A stretch of 41,643 nt of DNA from an uncultured SAR116 cluster alpha proteobacterium (GCA_902589185.1 CACIRZ010000012.1:1-41643), one strand, 5' to 3'; positions 1-9,408 are shown, numbered from the stretch's first letter. The notes: generated by a model from the letters alone, not told the origin. Numbers and translations are program-made.

Positions 1-613
1 AATCAGGCCACAATTGAGGTACAAACATCAATTCAGTGTAAGCCAAATCCCAAAGTAAAAAATTTGATAATCTCATCTCTCCACCTGTCCTTATTAATAG
101 ATCTGGATCTGGTAAATCTTTGTTTAATGTATATTTTTTAAAGTCCTTTTCACTTATTGGTTTGGAATTTCTATTATGAATTAAAATTTCATTGATTGCA
201 GAAATAATATCCAATCTACCACCATAATTTAGAGCTAAAGTTACAACAACACCTGAGTTTGATTGTGAATTACTTTGAATAATTTTTATTTTGTCTCTAA
301 TTTTTTTTTCAAATGGTGATAAATCACCAATAAATCTTACTTTTAAACTATTTTCATTAATTTTTGTTAATGTGTGGTCTAGAAATTCATTCAACAACCT
401 CATCAAAAAAGAGATCTCTTTACGAGATCTTTTCCAGTTTTCTGTTGAAAAAACAAACAATGTAAGAAATTTAAATTTAAACTCTTGAATGTTATTAATT
501 ATATTCCATAAATTTTCAGCACCTCTTTTATGACCTTTGTAAGGTGGCAAATTATTAGCTCTCGCCCAACGTCTATTACCATCCATTATAATAGCTATAT
601 GATCTAACTTCAT
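1..613 (-). CDS. uppS: Undecaprenyl diphosphate synthase, 3'-truncated by window edge
   Basis: Cis-prenyltransferase that condenses isopentenyl diphosphate units onto farnesyl diphosphate to make the C55 lipid carrier for peptidoglycan and other envelope polymers. The reading frame begins MKLDHIAIIMDGNRRWA, which carries the catalytic-Asp MDGN-RRWA signature, continues through FVFSTENWKR, and near the window edge has the LIRTGGEMRLSNFLLWD diphosphate-binding signature; all are hallmark UppS motifs. About 204 codons are present and the frame stays open to base 1, so the C-terminal end lies outside the window. The ATG sits 2 bases after the frr stop, so it is the last visible gene of the rpsB-tsf-pyrH-frr operon; in alphaproteobacteria cdsA and dxr usually follow. 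Identity is very secure. Confidence 0.96.
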   Translation of the reverse strand, partial: MKLDHIAIIMDGNRRWARANNLPPYKGHKRGAENLWNIINNIQEFKFKFLTLFVFSTENWKRSRKEISFLMRLLNEFLDHTLTKINENSLKVRFIGDLSPFEKKIRDKIKIIQSNSQSNSGVVVTLALNYGGRLDIISAINEILIHNRNSKPISEKDFKKYTLNKDLPDPDLLIRTGGEMRLSNFLLWDLAYTELMFVPQLWPD

Positions 614-615
614 AT

Positions 616-1173
616 TTAATTATCTAATATTTCTTTTTCTTTATTTGAAAATACATCATCAATATTACTAATTATTTGATCAGTGATTTGTTGGATTAAC
701 AGTTCATCTTGATGTTTTTGATCTTCACTTATTTCACTATTTTTTTGAAGTTTTCGAACATTTTCAACATAATCTCTTCTAATGTTCCTTACAGCAATTT
801 TTGCATTTTCTGCATATTTTGCTGCAACCTTAGTAATTTCTATTCTTCTTTCTTCTGATAAAGGTGGAATATTTATTCTAATTACATTACCTTCTACCAT
901 TGGATTAAGACCCAGTGGACTTTCTCTTATACTTTTTTCTGTTGCAGACACTATTGAACTATCCCATACATTCACTAGCAATAATCTAGCTTCTGGAACA
1001 CTAACAGTGCTAACTTGGTTTATAGGCATTAAACTTCCATAAGCATTTACGTTAATTTGATCTAACATTGAAGAAGACGCCCTTCCAACCCTAAGTCCAC
1101 TTAAATCTTTTTTTAGAGATTCTATAGCTCTTTCCATTCTAGCTTTTATCTCATTAGATTTTAGTTCAACCAT
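616..1173 (-). CDS. frr: Ribosome recycling factor
   Basis: 185-residue protein, the normal length for RRF, which with EF-G splits the post-termination ribosome into subunits. The sequence shows the long-helix regions with ESLKKDLSGLRVGRAS near the N-terminus, the beta domain with INVNAYGSLMPINQ and SPLGLNPMVEGNVIRINIPPLSEERR, and the C-terminal helix with AKYAENAKIAVRNIRRD; these are classic RRF motifs. The ATG at 1173 is 11 bases from the pyrH stop with a GGAG-like ribosome site (ACTCC on the plus strand) just upstream. Second to last visible gene of the rpsB operon; cytoplasmic and essential in most bacteria. Confidence 0.97.
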   Translation of the reverse strand: MVELKSNEIKARMERAIESLKKDLSGLRVGRASSSMLDQINVNAYGSLMPINQVSTVSVPEARLLLVNVWDSSIVSATEKSIRESPLGLNPMVEGNVIRINIPPLSEERRIEITKVAAKYAENAKIAVRNIRRDYVENVRKLQKNSEISEDQKHQDELLIQQITDQIISNIDDVFSNKEKEILDN

Positions 1174-1184
1174 AAAAATTACTC

Positions 1185-1901
1185 CTAATCTGAAATTATA
1201 GTGAAGGAACCTTCACCTTTAATCACTTTTGTAAGATTTTTATCATTGTTTATAGAACAAACCACAATTGGTATTTTGTTTTCTCTAGCCAAAGATATAG
1301 CTGAAGCATCCATGACTTTAAGATCTTTACTTAATACATCAAGATAATTAAGATTCTTAAATTTAACGGCATTTTTATCTTTTTTTGGATCAGCAGAATA
1401 CACACCATCAACAAGAGTTGCTTTAATAATTGCATCACAACTCATTTCTGATGCTCTGAGTGCTGCTGCTGTATCTGTTGTAAAATATGGATTACCAGTT
1501 CCAGCAGCAAAAATAACCACCCTTCCTTTTTCCATATGTCTTTTGGCTCTTCTTCTTATATATTGTTCACAAACTGCAGAAATTGGTAGTGCAGATTGAA
1601 CTCTTGTTTGAATGCCAATTTGCTCCATAGCATTTTGAATTGCCAGGCTGTTCATGACGGTAGCAAGCATACCCATGTAATCTCCAGTAGCTCTATCCAT
1701 ACCGTTTTGAGTGTTTGATACACCTCTATAAATATTACCACCACCTACAACTATACATAACTGAACGCCTGATTTAACAACTTCATTAATTTGACTAGCA
1801 AAGGATTTTACAACTAATGGATTTATACCAAAAGCATCATCACCCATCAAGGACTCACCAGATATTTTAAGAAGAATTTTTTTCCAATTAAAATTATTCA
1901 A
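1185..1901 (-). CDS. pyrH: Uridylate kinase (UMP kinase), TTG start
   Basis: Phosphorylates UMP to UDP with ATP in pyrimidine nucleotide synthesis; bacterial UMP kinases are hexamers of the amino-acid-kinase fold. Seen: [13 protein letters not shown] near the N-terminus, [10 protein letters not shown] around residues 51-60, [17 protein letters not shown] and [17 protein letters not shown], all diagnostic of PyrH. Length 238 residues is normal. The start codon appears to be TTG at 1901: an AGGA ribosome site lies 6 bases upstream, there is no ATG before the conserved kinase motif, and this gives the expected N-terminus. It sits between tsf and frr, the usual alphaproteobacterial order. Confidence 0.96.
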   Translation of the reverse strand: MNNFNWKKILLKISGESLMGDDAFGINPLVVKSFASQINEVVKSGVQLCIVVGGGNIYRGVSNTQNGMDRATGDYMGMLATVMNSLAIQNAMEQIGIQTRVQSALPISAVCEQYIRRRAKRHMEKGRVVIFAAGTGNPYFTTDTAAALRASEMSCDAIIKATLVDGVYSADPKKDKNAVKFKNLNYLDVLSKDLKVMDASAISLARENKIPIVVCSINNDKNLTKVIKGEGSFTIISD

Positions 1902-1926
1902 AACAATTCCTAAAATTTAATTATAA

Positions 1927-2853
1927 TTACTTCATTCCAGCTGTCGCAGCAACTTCAGCTGCAAAATCATTCTCAGCCACTTCTATCCCTTCACCTAATT
2001 TTAGTATTTTGAAGTCCTTTATTTGTACATCAGCACCTAAATCATTAGATAAATTTTTAATTATGTCTTTTATTTTAGTTTCACCGTCAATAACTGAGGT
2101 TTGTTCGTTTAAAACAACTTCTTGAAAAAACTTTTGCATTCTTCCTTGAACCATTTTTTCTGCAATTTCTTTAGGTTTTCCAGATGATATTGCTTGTTCA
2201 ATTAAGACTTCTCTTTCTCTACTTACTAAATCACTATCAAGATCTTCAATATTTAGAGATTTAGGAGAAGTAGCGGCTATATGCATAGCAATTTGTTTTC
2301 CTACTTCTAACAATTGACTTTGTTTAGCTTGAGATTCAATAGCAACAATTACTCCTAATTTTCCAAGATCATCTTTAATTTTATTATGAATGTATGAAAC
2401 TAAAACACCTTCTGATACCTCAAGATATTCAACTCTCCTAATATTCATATTTTCACCAATCGTAGCAATGTTATTACTAAGTTCTTGATCTACAGATCTA
2501 CCTGTATCAGGAAAAGGTAAAGCTTTTAAAGCTTCAATGTCAGATTTATGTTCAAGTACTAAATCACTGCATTTTTTTACAAAATTTTGGAATAATTCAT
2601 TTCTTGCTACAAAGTCTGTTTCAGAATTAATTTCAACTATTGCACCCTGAACACCATTTATACTTATGCCTATCAAGCCCTCAGCTGCAACTCTGCTAGA
2701 TTTTTTTGCAACGGCAGACAAACCTTGCTTTCTAAGCCAATCAATTGCATCTTCCATGTTTCCATTAGTTTCGACTAAAGCTTTTTTACAGTCCATCATG
2801 CCTGCACCACTTTTTTCTCTTAATTCTTTAACCATAGATGCTGACAAAGTCAT
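1927..2853 (-). CDS. tsf: Elongation factor Ts
   Basis: Nucleotide exchange factor that releases GDP from EF-Tu. The N-terminal UBA-like domain reads MVKELREKSGAGMMDCKKAL, and the EF-Tu-contacting TDFVARN motif is at residues 79-85; two core subdomains follow, with HIAATSPKSL and a C-terminal module. 308 residues is a normal full length. The ATG has a strong AAGGA site. A 61-base gap separates it from the rpsB stop; there is only a weak AT-rich dyad in the gap, so rpsB and tsf are very likely co-transcribed as in most bacteria. The last residues (AEVAATAGMK) are slightly alanine-rich but unremarkable. Confidence 0.97.
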   Translation of the reverse strand: MTLSASMVKELREKSGAGMMDCKKALVETNGNMEDAIDWLRKQGLSAVAKKSSRVAAEGLIGISINGVQGAIVEINSETDFVARNELFQNFVKKCSDLVLEHKSDIEALKALPFPDTGRSVDQELSNNIATIGENMNIRRVEYLEVSEGVLVSYIHNKIKDDLGKLGVIVAIESQAKQSQLLEVGKQIAMHIAATSPKSLNIEDLDSDLVSREREVLIEQAISSGKPKEIAEKMVQGRMQKFFQEVVLNEQTSVIDGETKIKDIIKNLSNDLGADVQIKDFKILKLGEGIEVAENDFAAEVAATAGMK

Positions 2854-2914
2854 TATTTTTCCTTTCTAAACTTTATATACGAAGTATTAAATCCATATAA
2901 ATTAATATAATTAT

Positions 2915-3874
2915 TTAATCATTTTTGTTTGAATTTTCTTCATTTATAACTTCTTCACTAGAAGTATTTGTGTTGATGCTTTCTTTATCCGACTTATCTT
3001 CACTCAGAACATTTTTTTCTGTAGTGTTTTCAATTTGGGTATCCTCTATTATTTTTTCTTCTTCTAAATCTGGTGATTCACCTATCTCAACACCACTCTC
3101 TGCTAAATCTGGTGATTCACCTATCTCAACACCACTTTCTGCTAAAGCTTGTGATTCACCTATGTCAACACCACTTTCTTCTAAATTACTTTCTAATCCT
3201 TTTAAAACTGATGCCGCAATTAAATCACAATATAAAGAGATTGCCCTCAATGCATCATCATTACCAGGAATAGGAAAATCTACACCAGATGGATTTGTAT
3301 TTGTATCACATATAGCAATAACTGGTATATTTAAGTTATTTGCCTCTAAAACAGCTATTGCCTCTTTATTTGTATCAATTATGAATAAGGCATCTGGAAC
3401 ACCATTAATATTTTTAATACCACCTAAGGTTAAATCTAGTTTGTCTTTTTGTCTTTCTATATTAAGTCTTTCTTTCTTGGTTAAATTATTGATTTCACCA
3501 GATGAAATTCTTTCTTCTAAATCTTTAAGTTTTTTTATAGATTTAGATACAGTCTCCCAATTTGTAAGCATACCACCTAACCATCTGTGATTAACATAGT
3601 ATTGTCCACAGTTAATTGCCGCTTGTGCAATCAAATCAGAAGCGGAACGTTTTGTTCCAACAAATAAAAATTTACCTCCATTTTTAGCGATAGAATGTAC
3701 AGCTTCTAATGCTTCATGCAACAGGGGAACTGTTTTCTCTAAGTCAATGATATGAATGTTATTTCTTTTTCCAAATATATATGGTGCCATCTTTGGATTC
3801 CATCTTCTGGTATGATGACCAAAATGGACTCCAGCTTCTAGCAACTGACGCATTGTAAACGTAGGTAGTGACAT
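2915..3874 (-). CDS. rpsB: 30S ribosomal protein S2 with acidic repeat-bearing C-terminal extension
   Basis: Small-subunit ribosomal protein S2. The canonical S2 body covers about residues 1-228, with [45 protein letters not shown] and [12 protein letters not shown], all standard S2 motifs. Unlike the roughly 240-residue enterobacterial protein it has 319 residues: from about 230 it runs into a low-complexity acidic tail, including three 13-residue repeats of the form [13 protein letters not shown] (residues 232-270), then about 50 Glu/Ser/Asn-rich residues. Acidic S2 tails are known in alphaproteobacteria, but the recent-looking tandem repeat is notable. The ATG at 3874 is preceded by AAGGA and by a structured leader (see 3878-3946). 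First gene of the operon. Confidence 0.97.
   Translation of the reverse strand: MSLPTFTMRQLLEAGVHFGHHTRRWNPKMAPYIFGKRNNIHIIDLEKTVPLLHEALEAVHSIAKNGGKFLFVGTKRSASDLIAQAAINCGQYYVNHRWLGGMLTNWETVSKSIKKLKDLEERISSGEINNLTKKERLNIERQKDKLDLTLGGIKNINGVPDALFIIDTNKEAIAVLEANNLNIPVIAICDTNTNPSGVDFPIPGNDDALRAISLYCDLIAASVLKGLESNLEESGVDIGESQALAESGVEIGESPDLAESGVEIGESPDLEEEKIIEDTQIENTTEKNVLSEDKSDKESINTNTSSEEVINEENSNKND
3066..3182 (-). repeat. Three tandem 39-base repeats inside rpsB
   Basis: Three head-to-tail copies of a 39-base unit (3066-3104, 3105-3143, 3144-3182 on the plus strand). The first two differ at a single base (CTCTCT versus CTTTCT near the end); the third differs at several. 39 is a multiple of three, so each copy adds exactly 13 residues ([13 protein letters not shown]-like) to the S2 tail without a frameshift. 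The near identity at the DNA level points to recent duplication by slippage or unequal recombination. Confidence 0.93.
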
Positions 3875-3877
3875 GAC

Positions 3878-3946
3878 AATTCCTTTTACCGGTTAATGTT
3901 AAAGTAATGTTTACGAACACCGGATGGTAATAAAACCAAACATTAC
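3878..3946 (-). promoter_or_regulatory. rpsB 5' leader: hairpin plus possible pseudoknot, candidate S2 autoregulatory element
   Basis: Read as RNA on the minus strand, a perfect 9-bp stem joins GTAATGTTT (3946-3938) and AAACATTAC (3912-3904). Inside the loop, CCGGT (3923-3919) can pair with ACCGG (3892-3888), which lies directly beside the AAAAGGAA ribosome site, giving an H-type pseudoknot next to the start signal. The 5' stem arm can also pair with a second copy, AACATTA (3900-3894), so two mutually exclusive folds are possible. Known: rpsB leaders in other bacteria are targets of S2 feedback control. That this one is bound by S2 is inference; the complementarities are seen directly. Confidence 0.65.
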
Positions 3947-3959
3947 ACAAGATTTTTAT

Positions 3960-3988
3960 CTATTAGATTACTTTCATTAATTTTGCAA
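3960..3988 (-). promoter_or_regulatory. Putative sigma-70 promoter of the rpsB operon
   Basis: On the minus strand TTGCAA (3988-3983), a 17-base spacer and TAATAG (3965-3960) form a reasonable -35/-10 pair. Transcription would begin near 3953, so the RNA would start just before the 9-bp leader stem. The agreement between promoter position and leader structure supports both, though no transcript data exist here. Confidence 0.5.
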
Positions 3989-4008
3989 GCTATATAATTA
4001 ATGGAAGA

Positions 4009-7000
4009 TTATGAAAATCTAATATGATCAATTCCGTTCATTGTTGACAGATCATTTATGAATTTTGATGACAATTTTATATTTTCTTTAATTTTAATTT
4101 CAACCTGCTGTTCTTTATTTGAACAAGAAATCAAAATATCAGAATACCCAACTTCTAAAACTCCTAACAAGGGTACAAGTTTGTCTAAATGTTTATTACT
4201 ATTTGTAAATAAAGTAATATTATATTTGTTGTTTGAGATATAATCATTCAACAAATATATCCTTTTTGCTACAATTCTATTAATTTGATTATTTTCATTT
4301 TTAATTTCCGCATCAATTAAGATAAGATTTTTTTCTATCAAATAATCTTCATACTTAATCAAAACATCTGAATATATATTTATGTCGACCGAGCCACTTA
4401 AATCATTTAACTGAATTGATACCCATCTTCCTCTAGGGGACTGTTTTTTTTGAATATTAAAAATTAAACCACATAACTTTACATTCTTTTTAAAGTATTT
4501 ATTAGGTTCGTTTAGAACTTCCATACTTTTTGTAACATTCATTTTTGATAAGATATTTGAATAACTATCTAAAGGGTGGGCTGACAAATATAATCCTAGA
4601 GATGAAAACTCATTATTTGTAGATTCTTGAAAACTCCACTTTGTAACATCTTGAAGATTAATTGGTAACTTGTTAAATTCATTGTTGTTAAAAAGATTTG
4701 ATTGGTAAGAACTTTTTTCTTTTTCTATTGAATGAGAATAATTCAACATCAAATCGATAGATTTGAATAATTTATTTCTATTTGGCTCAATGTTGTCAAA
4801 AGCCCCAGATTTGATTAAGCTTTCCATTGATTTTTTTGTTATCAAACTGTAGGGCACCCTGTTTAAAAAATCATCAATATTTTTAAATTCACCATCTTTT
4901 TCTCTGATTTGTACAATATTTTTAACAGCTTCAGTTCCAACATTTTTTATAGAGGATAATGAGTATCTTATTCCAAACTCACAAGAGTAAACATCTTCAA
5001 TTAGAAACTCAAAACTACTTTTATTTATGCATGGTTGAAGTATTTTTAATCCTAATTTTTTTGCGTCCTCAACAAATAAAAATAATTTATCAGTATTATT
5101 ATTTTCTAGAGTCATCATAGAAACAAAAAACTCACATATATAATTTGTTTTTATCCAAGCAGTTTGGTAGGCAATTAAAGCATAAGCAGCTGCATGTGAT
5201 TTGTTAAAACCATATCCAGCGAAAGCGGCGATTTGATCAAAAATTTCATTTGCTTTTTCTCTACTAATTCCTCTTTCTTTTGTACCATCTAAAAATGATT
5301 TCTTTTGTTCAGACATCTCATTTTTATCTTTTTTACCCATTGCTCTTCTTAAAATATCTGCCTTACCTAGTGAGAAATTAGCTAATATTTGTGCAGCTCT
5401 TAATACTTGTTCTTGATAGATAAATATGCCATATGTCTCATTTAAAATTGTTTCTAGGTTAGGATGCAAATAAACTATATTTTCTTTTCCATGTTTCCTA
5501 TTTATATAACTTGGGATATTTTCCATCGGACCTGGTCTGTATAAAGAAACAACAGCAATTATGTCTTCAAATCTATCTGGTTTTAAGCCAATTAAAACAT
5601 CTTTCATACCAGCAGATTCTAACTGAAAAATACCTGTTGTAGAACCAGTTGATAACATTTCATATGTTTTTTTATCATTTAATGGGATTTTGCTAAGATC
5701 AAAATTTTTATCTTTAACTTTTATTAAAGCCTCAGCTTTAGAGAGTACAGATAAAGTTTTTAAACCAAGAAAATCAAATTTAACAAGCCCAGCTTTTTCA
5801 ACAAATTTCATGTTAAATTGAGTGGCTGGGATTTCATCTTCACTAAACTTGTATAATGGAATTAATTCATGTAGAGGTTTATCTCCAATTACTAAACCAG
5901 CTGCATGTGTTGAAGCGTGCCTATTTAAACCTTCAATATTAATGGCAGTATCAATTAAAGTTTGCACTTGCTCGTTTGCAGCTATTTCATTTTTAAGAAT
6001 CTCATTAGTGTCAATAGCTTCTTGAATTGAAATTGGTTTAGATGGAATAAAAGGGATTAATTTTGCAATTTTATCCACTTGCCCATAGGGCATTTCTAAT
6101 ACTCTACCAACATCTCGAATAGCTGCCTTTGCCTGCAAACTACCAAAAGTAATTATTTGAGCTACTTTATCCTTACCATATCTATTTCTAACGTATTCAA
6201 TTACCTCTTCTCTCCTATCTTGACAAAAATCTATATCAAAATCAGGCATAGAAATACGTTCTGGATTTAGAAAACGTTCAAACAACAAGCCCCATCTAAT
6301 TGGATCAAGGTCTGTAATACCCAGTGACCATGCAACTATTGATCCTGCTCCGGATCCACGACCCGGACCAACTGGTATTTTGTTTTCTTTTGACCATTTT
6401 ATGAAATCATAAACAATTAAAAAATAACCTGCAAACCCCATCTCATTAATTATTTTAAGTTCTTTTTCAAGACGAATTTTATAATTATTCCTTTTATCAT
6501 CAGAAAACTGAGTTGATGATAAATAGAGCCTTTCATTTAGACCTTTAAGAGATATTTTTGAAAGATATTCAGCTTCAGATATGTTTTCTAAACCAGGATA
6601 TTTTGGTAGAATAGGATTTCTTGTTTTCACAAAGAAAGAACATCTTTTTGCTATTGTTATAGTATTTTCAATTGCTTCTGGTATATCTTTAAATAAGGAT
6701 ATCATTTTTTTAGGGTCTTTCAGATAATGTTCTTTAGTAAGAATTCTTCTTTTTTCTGATGAAATTGTTAGCCCCTTATCTATACATGTTAATACTTGAT
6801 GTGCTTCAAATTTATTTTCATTTAGAAAAAAACAATCGTTTGTAGCAACTACAGGAAGATCATATTCAAATGCAAAATCTATTAAAATTTTTTCAGCAAT
6901 TAACTGACTTTTAATACCATGTCTTTGGAGTTCAACGTATAAATTATCATTAAAAATATTTTTTAAAAAGTTTAACCGCTCTTTTACTAATTTTGTATTG

Positions 7001-7434
7001 TTTAAAGAAGCTGGCTTTGCCAAAAAACCGTTTTCAATACCTCCAGTTAATAGTAAAAGACCATCTTTATACTTTTCTAAGTCAATTCCACTTATAAACT
7101 TATCATAATTTTCATTACTCGAAAAACCATTGGTTAAAATTAATAAATTTTTATAACCTATTTCATTTTTAGCTAATAAAACAACCTCTCCTATATCTTT
7201 ATCATCTCTTCCATTTTGACTAATATTTACTTGAATTCCAATTATAGGTTGGATACCACAAGAAATCATTTTTAAAGAAAATTCTAGAGCTCCAAAAAGA
7301 TTATTTGTGTCAGTAATTGCAATTGCTGGTTGATTGTTTTTAACACAAAAGTTTGACAAATCATCGAATGATAACATTCCCTCAGCAAGTGAAAAATTTG
7401 AATGTAATCTTAAATGGATAAATAAATTTTTCAT
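4009..7434 (-). CDS. dnaE: DNA polymerase III alpha subunit
   Basis: Catalytic subunit of the replicative polymerase, 1141 residues (E. coli DnaE is 1160). Domains in order: N-terminal PHP domain (HLRLHSNFSLAEG, residues about 6-18, then AITDTNNLFGALEF), palm with the catalytic aspartates in PDFDIDFC (around 394-402) and VKFDFLGLKTL (around 550), fingers with YRPGPMENIPSYI and GYGFNKSHAAAYALIAYQTAW, and a C-terminal OB-fold (KLCGLIFNIQKKQSPRGRW) and tail. It is a DnaE1-type enzyme, not PolC or the error-prone DnaE2. It follows lolD by 21 bases on the same strand, an order (proS-lolC-lolD-dnaE) common in alphaproteobacteria. No terminator-like hairpin follows the stop. Confidence 0.97.
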   Translation of the reverse strand: MKNLFIHLRLHSNFSLAEGMLSFDDLSNFCVKNNQPAIAITDTNNLFGALEFSLKMISCGIQPIIGIQVNISQNGRDDKDIGEVVLLAKNEIGYKNLLILTNGFSSNENYDKFISGIDLEKYKDGLLLLTGGIENGFLAKPASLNNTKLVKERLNFLKNIFNDNLYVELQRHGIKSQLIAEKILIDFAFEYDLPVVATNDCFFLNENKFEAHQVLTCIDKGLTISSEKRRILTKEHYLKDPKKMISLFKDIPEAIENTITIAKRCSFFVKTRNPILPKYPGLENISEAEYLSKISLKGLNERLYLSSTQFSDDKRNNYKIRLEKELKIINEMGFAGYFLIVYDFIKWSKENKIPVGPGRGSGAGSIVAWSLGITDLDPIRWGLLFERFLNPERISMPDFDIDFCQDRREEVIEYVRNRYGKDKVAQIITFGSLQAKAAIRDVGRVLEMPYGQVDKIAKLIPFIPSKPISIQEAIDTNEILKNEIAANEQVQTLIDTAINIEGLNRHASTHAAGLVIGDKPLHELIPLYKFSEDEIPATQFNMKFVEKAGLVKFDFLGLKTLSVLSKAEALIKVKDKNFDLSKIPLNDKKTYEMLSTGSTTGIFQLESAGMKDVLIGLKPDRFEDIIAVVSLYRPGPMENIPSYINRKHGKENIVYLHPNLETILNETYGIFIYQEQVLRAAQILANFSLGKADILRRAMGKKDKNEMSEQKKSFLDGTKERGISREKANEIFDQIAAFAGYGFNKSHAAAYALIAYQTAWIKTNYICEFFVSMMTLENNNTDKLFLFVEDAKKLGLKILQPCINKSSFEFLIEDVYSCEFGIRYSLSSIKNVGTEAVKNIVQIREKDGEFKNIDDFLNRVPYSLITKKSMESLIKSGAFDNIEPNRNKLFKSIDLMLNYSHSIEKEKSSYQSNLFNNNEFNKLPINLQDVTKWSFQESTNNEFSSLGLYLSAHPLDSYSNILSKMNVTKSMEVLNEPNKYFKKNVKLCGLIFNIQKKQSPRGRWVSIQLNDLSGSVDINIYSDVLIKYEDYLIEKNLILIDAEIKNENNQINRIVAKRIYLLNDYISNNKYNITLFTNSNKHLDKLVPLLGVLEVGYSDILISCSNKEQQVEIKIKENIKLSSKFINDLSTMNGIDHIRFS

Positions 7435-7455
7435 TTTTTAAAATTAATTTGAAAA

Positions 7456-8151
7456 TTATTCATTGGAAACAGAACCATTTTTTAGAACTAATTTTCTGTC
7501 CATTAGCTTTGCCAAATCACTATTATGTGTAGCAAAAATACAACTTATATTTAATGACTTAACTAATTTATATAAAATTTCAAATACATTTTTGGCACTA
7601 ATAGCATCCAAATTTCCAGTAGGTTCGTCAGCTAATATTAAATTAGGTGAATTTGATAATGCTCTAGCAATGGCAACTCTTTGCGCTTCTCCACCTGATA
7701 ACTTTGCAGGTCTAAAGTCAAGTCTGTTTTTTAAACCGAGAGCAGATAATAATTCTTTAGATTTTTTTTCTGCTTCCATTTTAGATTTTCCCATAATTAA
7801 TTGCGGCAACATTACATTTTCAAAAGCAGAAAATTCTTGAAAGAGACGATGTGACTGAAAAATAAATCCAATTTCATTTCCTCGTAAAATAGTTTTATTG
7901 TCTTCACTTAATTTTGTACAATCATTCCCATTTAAACTAATTGATCCAAAGGTTGGTTTTTCAAGCAAACCTGCTATATTTAATAAAGTTGATTTTCCAG
8001 TTCCACTAGGACCAATTAAGGAAATCATTTCACCTTTCAAAACTTTAATATTTATATTATTTAGAACTTTAATCTTTTGTGTTTCTTGATTATAAATATG
8101 AGAAATATTATCCAAAGTTAATAAATCTCTATTATTTGATAATCTATTCAT
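7456..8151 (-). CDS. lolD: Lipoprotein-releasing ABC transporter ATPase
   Basis: ATP-binding subunit of the LolCDE complex that extracts lipoproteins from the inner membrane for transfer to LolA. Seen: Walker A GPSGTGKST at residues 47-55, Q-loop in FIFQSHRLFQEF, signature LSGGEAQRVAIARAL, Walker B LILADEPTGNLD and the H-loop FATHNSDLAK. The QSHRL segment and size (231 residues) are typical of LolD in the MacB/LolD ABC group. The ATG overlaps the end of the upstream lolC/E gene by 8 bases, which implies translational coupling. Confidence 0.92.
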   Translation of the reverse strand: MNRLSNNRDLLTLDNISHIYNQETQKIKVLNNINIKVLKGEMISLIGPSGTGKSTLLNIAGLLEKPTFGSISLNGNDCTKLSEDNKTILRGNEIGFIFQSHRLFQEFSAFENVMLPQLIMGKSKMEAEKKSKELLSALGLKNRLDFRPAKLSGGEAQRVAIARALSNSPNLILADEPTGNLDAISAKNVFEILYKLVKSLNISCIFATHNSDLAKLMDRKLVLKNGSVSNE

Positions 8152-9403
8152 ATCTCAATGCCTCTGCCGGTGATATTTTAGATGCTTTCCAAGCAGGAAA
8201 CATACTTGCAAGTAGAGTTAGGGAAACAGACAAACCCATTACAACAAAAACTTCATTAAAATTTATATTTGAAGGTAATGTAGATAAAAAGTAAATTTGA
8301 GGAGAAAATAATTCTTTTTCAAAAAGATTTGATATAAAATTTCTGATAGTTTCAATATTGATAGATACAATTATACCTAATATTGCTCCTATAATTGTAC
8401 CTAAAATACCAATAATAGAACCTGTTAACATAAAAATTCTTATAATTAAATATTTTGAAGCACCCATTGTTCTCATAAGAGCGATATCAGATTTTTTTGT
8501 TTGAACCAACATTATCATAGAAGATATTATATTGAATGTTGCTACAAGAATTATTAATGTCAATATTACAAACATTACATTTTTTTCAACATCAAGAGCA
8601 TTCATAAAAGATGAATTTCGTTTTTTCCAATCAATTATTGTAAAACTATCATCTAATTTAGTATTTAAATCTGAATGAACATTCTGAGTTGTTTTTGGAT
8701 TTTGCAAAAAAATTTCAATTCCATGAGCAATTTGTTTACTTGAAAGAAATTTTTCAGCTTTTTCCCATGGTATAAAAACAAAGTTATTATCATATTCATA
8801 CATACCAATATCAAAAAAACCTCCTACCATGAAGTTTTGTTTGATTGGCAATACACCAATCGCAGTCTCCATAACATTTGGAGAAATAAGCGATATATAA
8901 TCTCCTACGCTTAAATTTAATCTTTGTGCAAGTCTATATCCTAAAATTACATTTTGTTTTATCTTGAAATTATCAATAGTAGCTTTATCAAGAGACTTCC
9001 AAAGTAATTTTTTAGCTGGCAAATCTGACCATTTAGTACCCCTAATAATTATTCCTGAAACAGAATTCTTAGTTTTAGCAAGTGCTTGTCCTTCCAAATA
9101 TGGTGTAACAGCAATGACGTTTTGAGTATTAGAAATTTGATTAACTGTTTTATTATAATTTTCAATGGATAATCCGTTTTTTTTATAAACAATTAAATGA
9201 CCATTAATTCCTAATATTCTGTTTACTAATTCAGTTCGAAAACCATTCATAACTGACATTACGACGATTAAAGTAGCCACACCTAAAATTATTCCAATAA
9301 GAGAAAACCAGGCTGAAACTGAAATAAAACCCTCAACTCGCCTAGATTTAATATACCGTGTGGCTATAGTTCTTTCAGTTTCATTAAAAATAAAATTACT
9401 CAT
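8144..9403 (-). CDS. lolC: Lipoprotein-releasing system permease LolC/LolE
   Basis: Inner-membrane permease of LolCDE. 419 residues: one N-terminal membrane segment (SAWFSLIGIILGVATLIVVM), a large periplasmic MacB-like domain (about 60-260), then three C-terminal FtsX-type segments around 275-300, 325-350 and 375-400. The start RTIATRYIKSRRVEGFISV and the QTKKSDIALMRTMGAS loop are diagnostic of the LolC/E family. Only one such permease is present next to lolD, as is usual in alphaproteobacteria, where a single LolC/E-type protein (sometimes called LolF) probably forms a homodimer; the C versus E choice is therefore a naming convention. It starts 5 bases after the proS stop. Confidence 0.92.
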   Translation of the reverse strand: MSNFIFNETERTIATRYIKSRRVEGFISVSAWFSLIGIILGVATLIVVMSVMNGFRTELVNRILGINGHLIVYKKNGLSIENYNKTVNQISNTQNVIAVTPYLEGQALAKTKNSVSGIIIRGTKWSDLPAKKLLWKSLDKATIDNFKIKQNVILGYRLAQRLNLSVGDYISLISPNVMETAIGVLPIKQNFMVGGFFDIGMYEYDNNFVFIPWEKAEKFLSSKQIAHGIEIFLQNPKTTQNVHSDLNTKLDDSFTIIDWKKRNSSFMNALDVEKNVMFVILTLIILVATFNIISSMIMLVQTKKSDIALMRTMGASKYLIIRIFMLTGSIIGILGTIIGAILGIIVSINIETIRNFISNLFEKELFSPQIYFLSTLPSNINFNEVFVVMGLSVSLTLLASMFPAWKASKISPAEALRYE

Positions 9404-9408
9404 GTGCT

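Noticed and set aside
2854-2914. Weak dyad between rpsB and tsf as a terminator
   Set aside because: Seven A-T pairs, long loop and no T-run; tsf has a good ribosome site and is normally co-transcribed.
2925-3590. A 221-codon open frame on the plus strand opposite rpsB
   Set aside because: It is the antisense shadow of rpsB, and its repeats are simply the reverse of the S2 repeat. No ribosome site or family motif.
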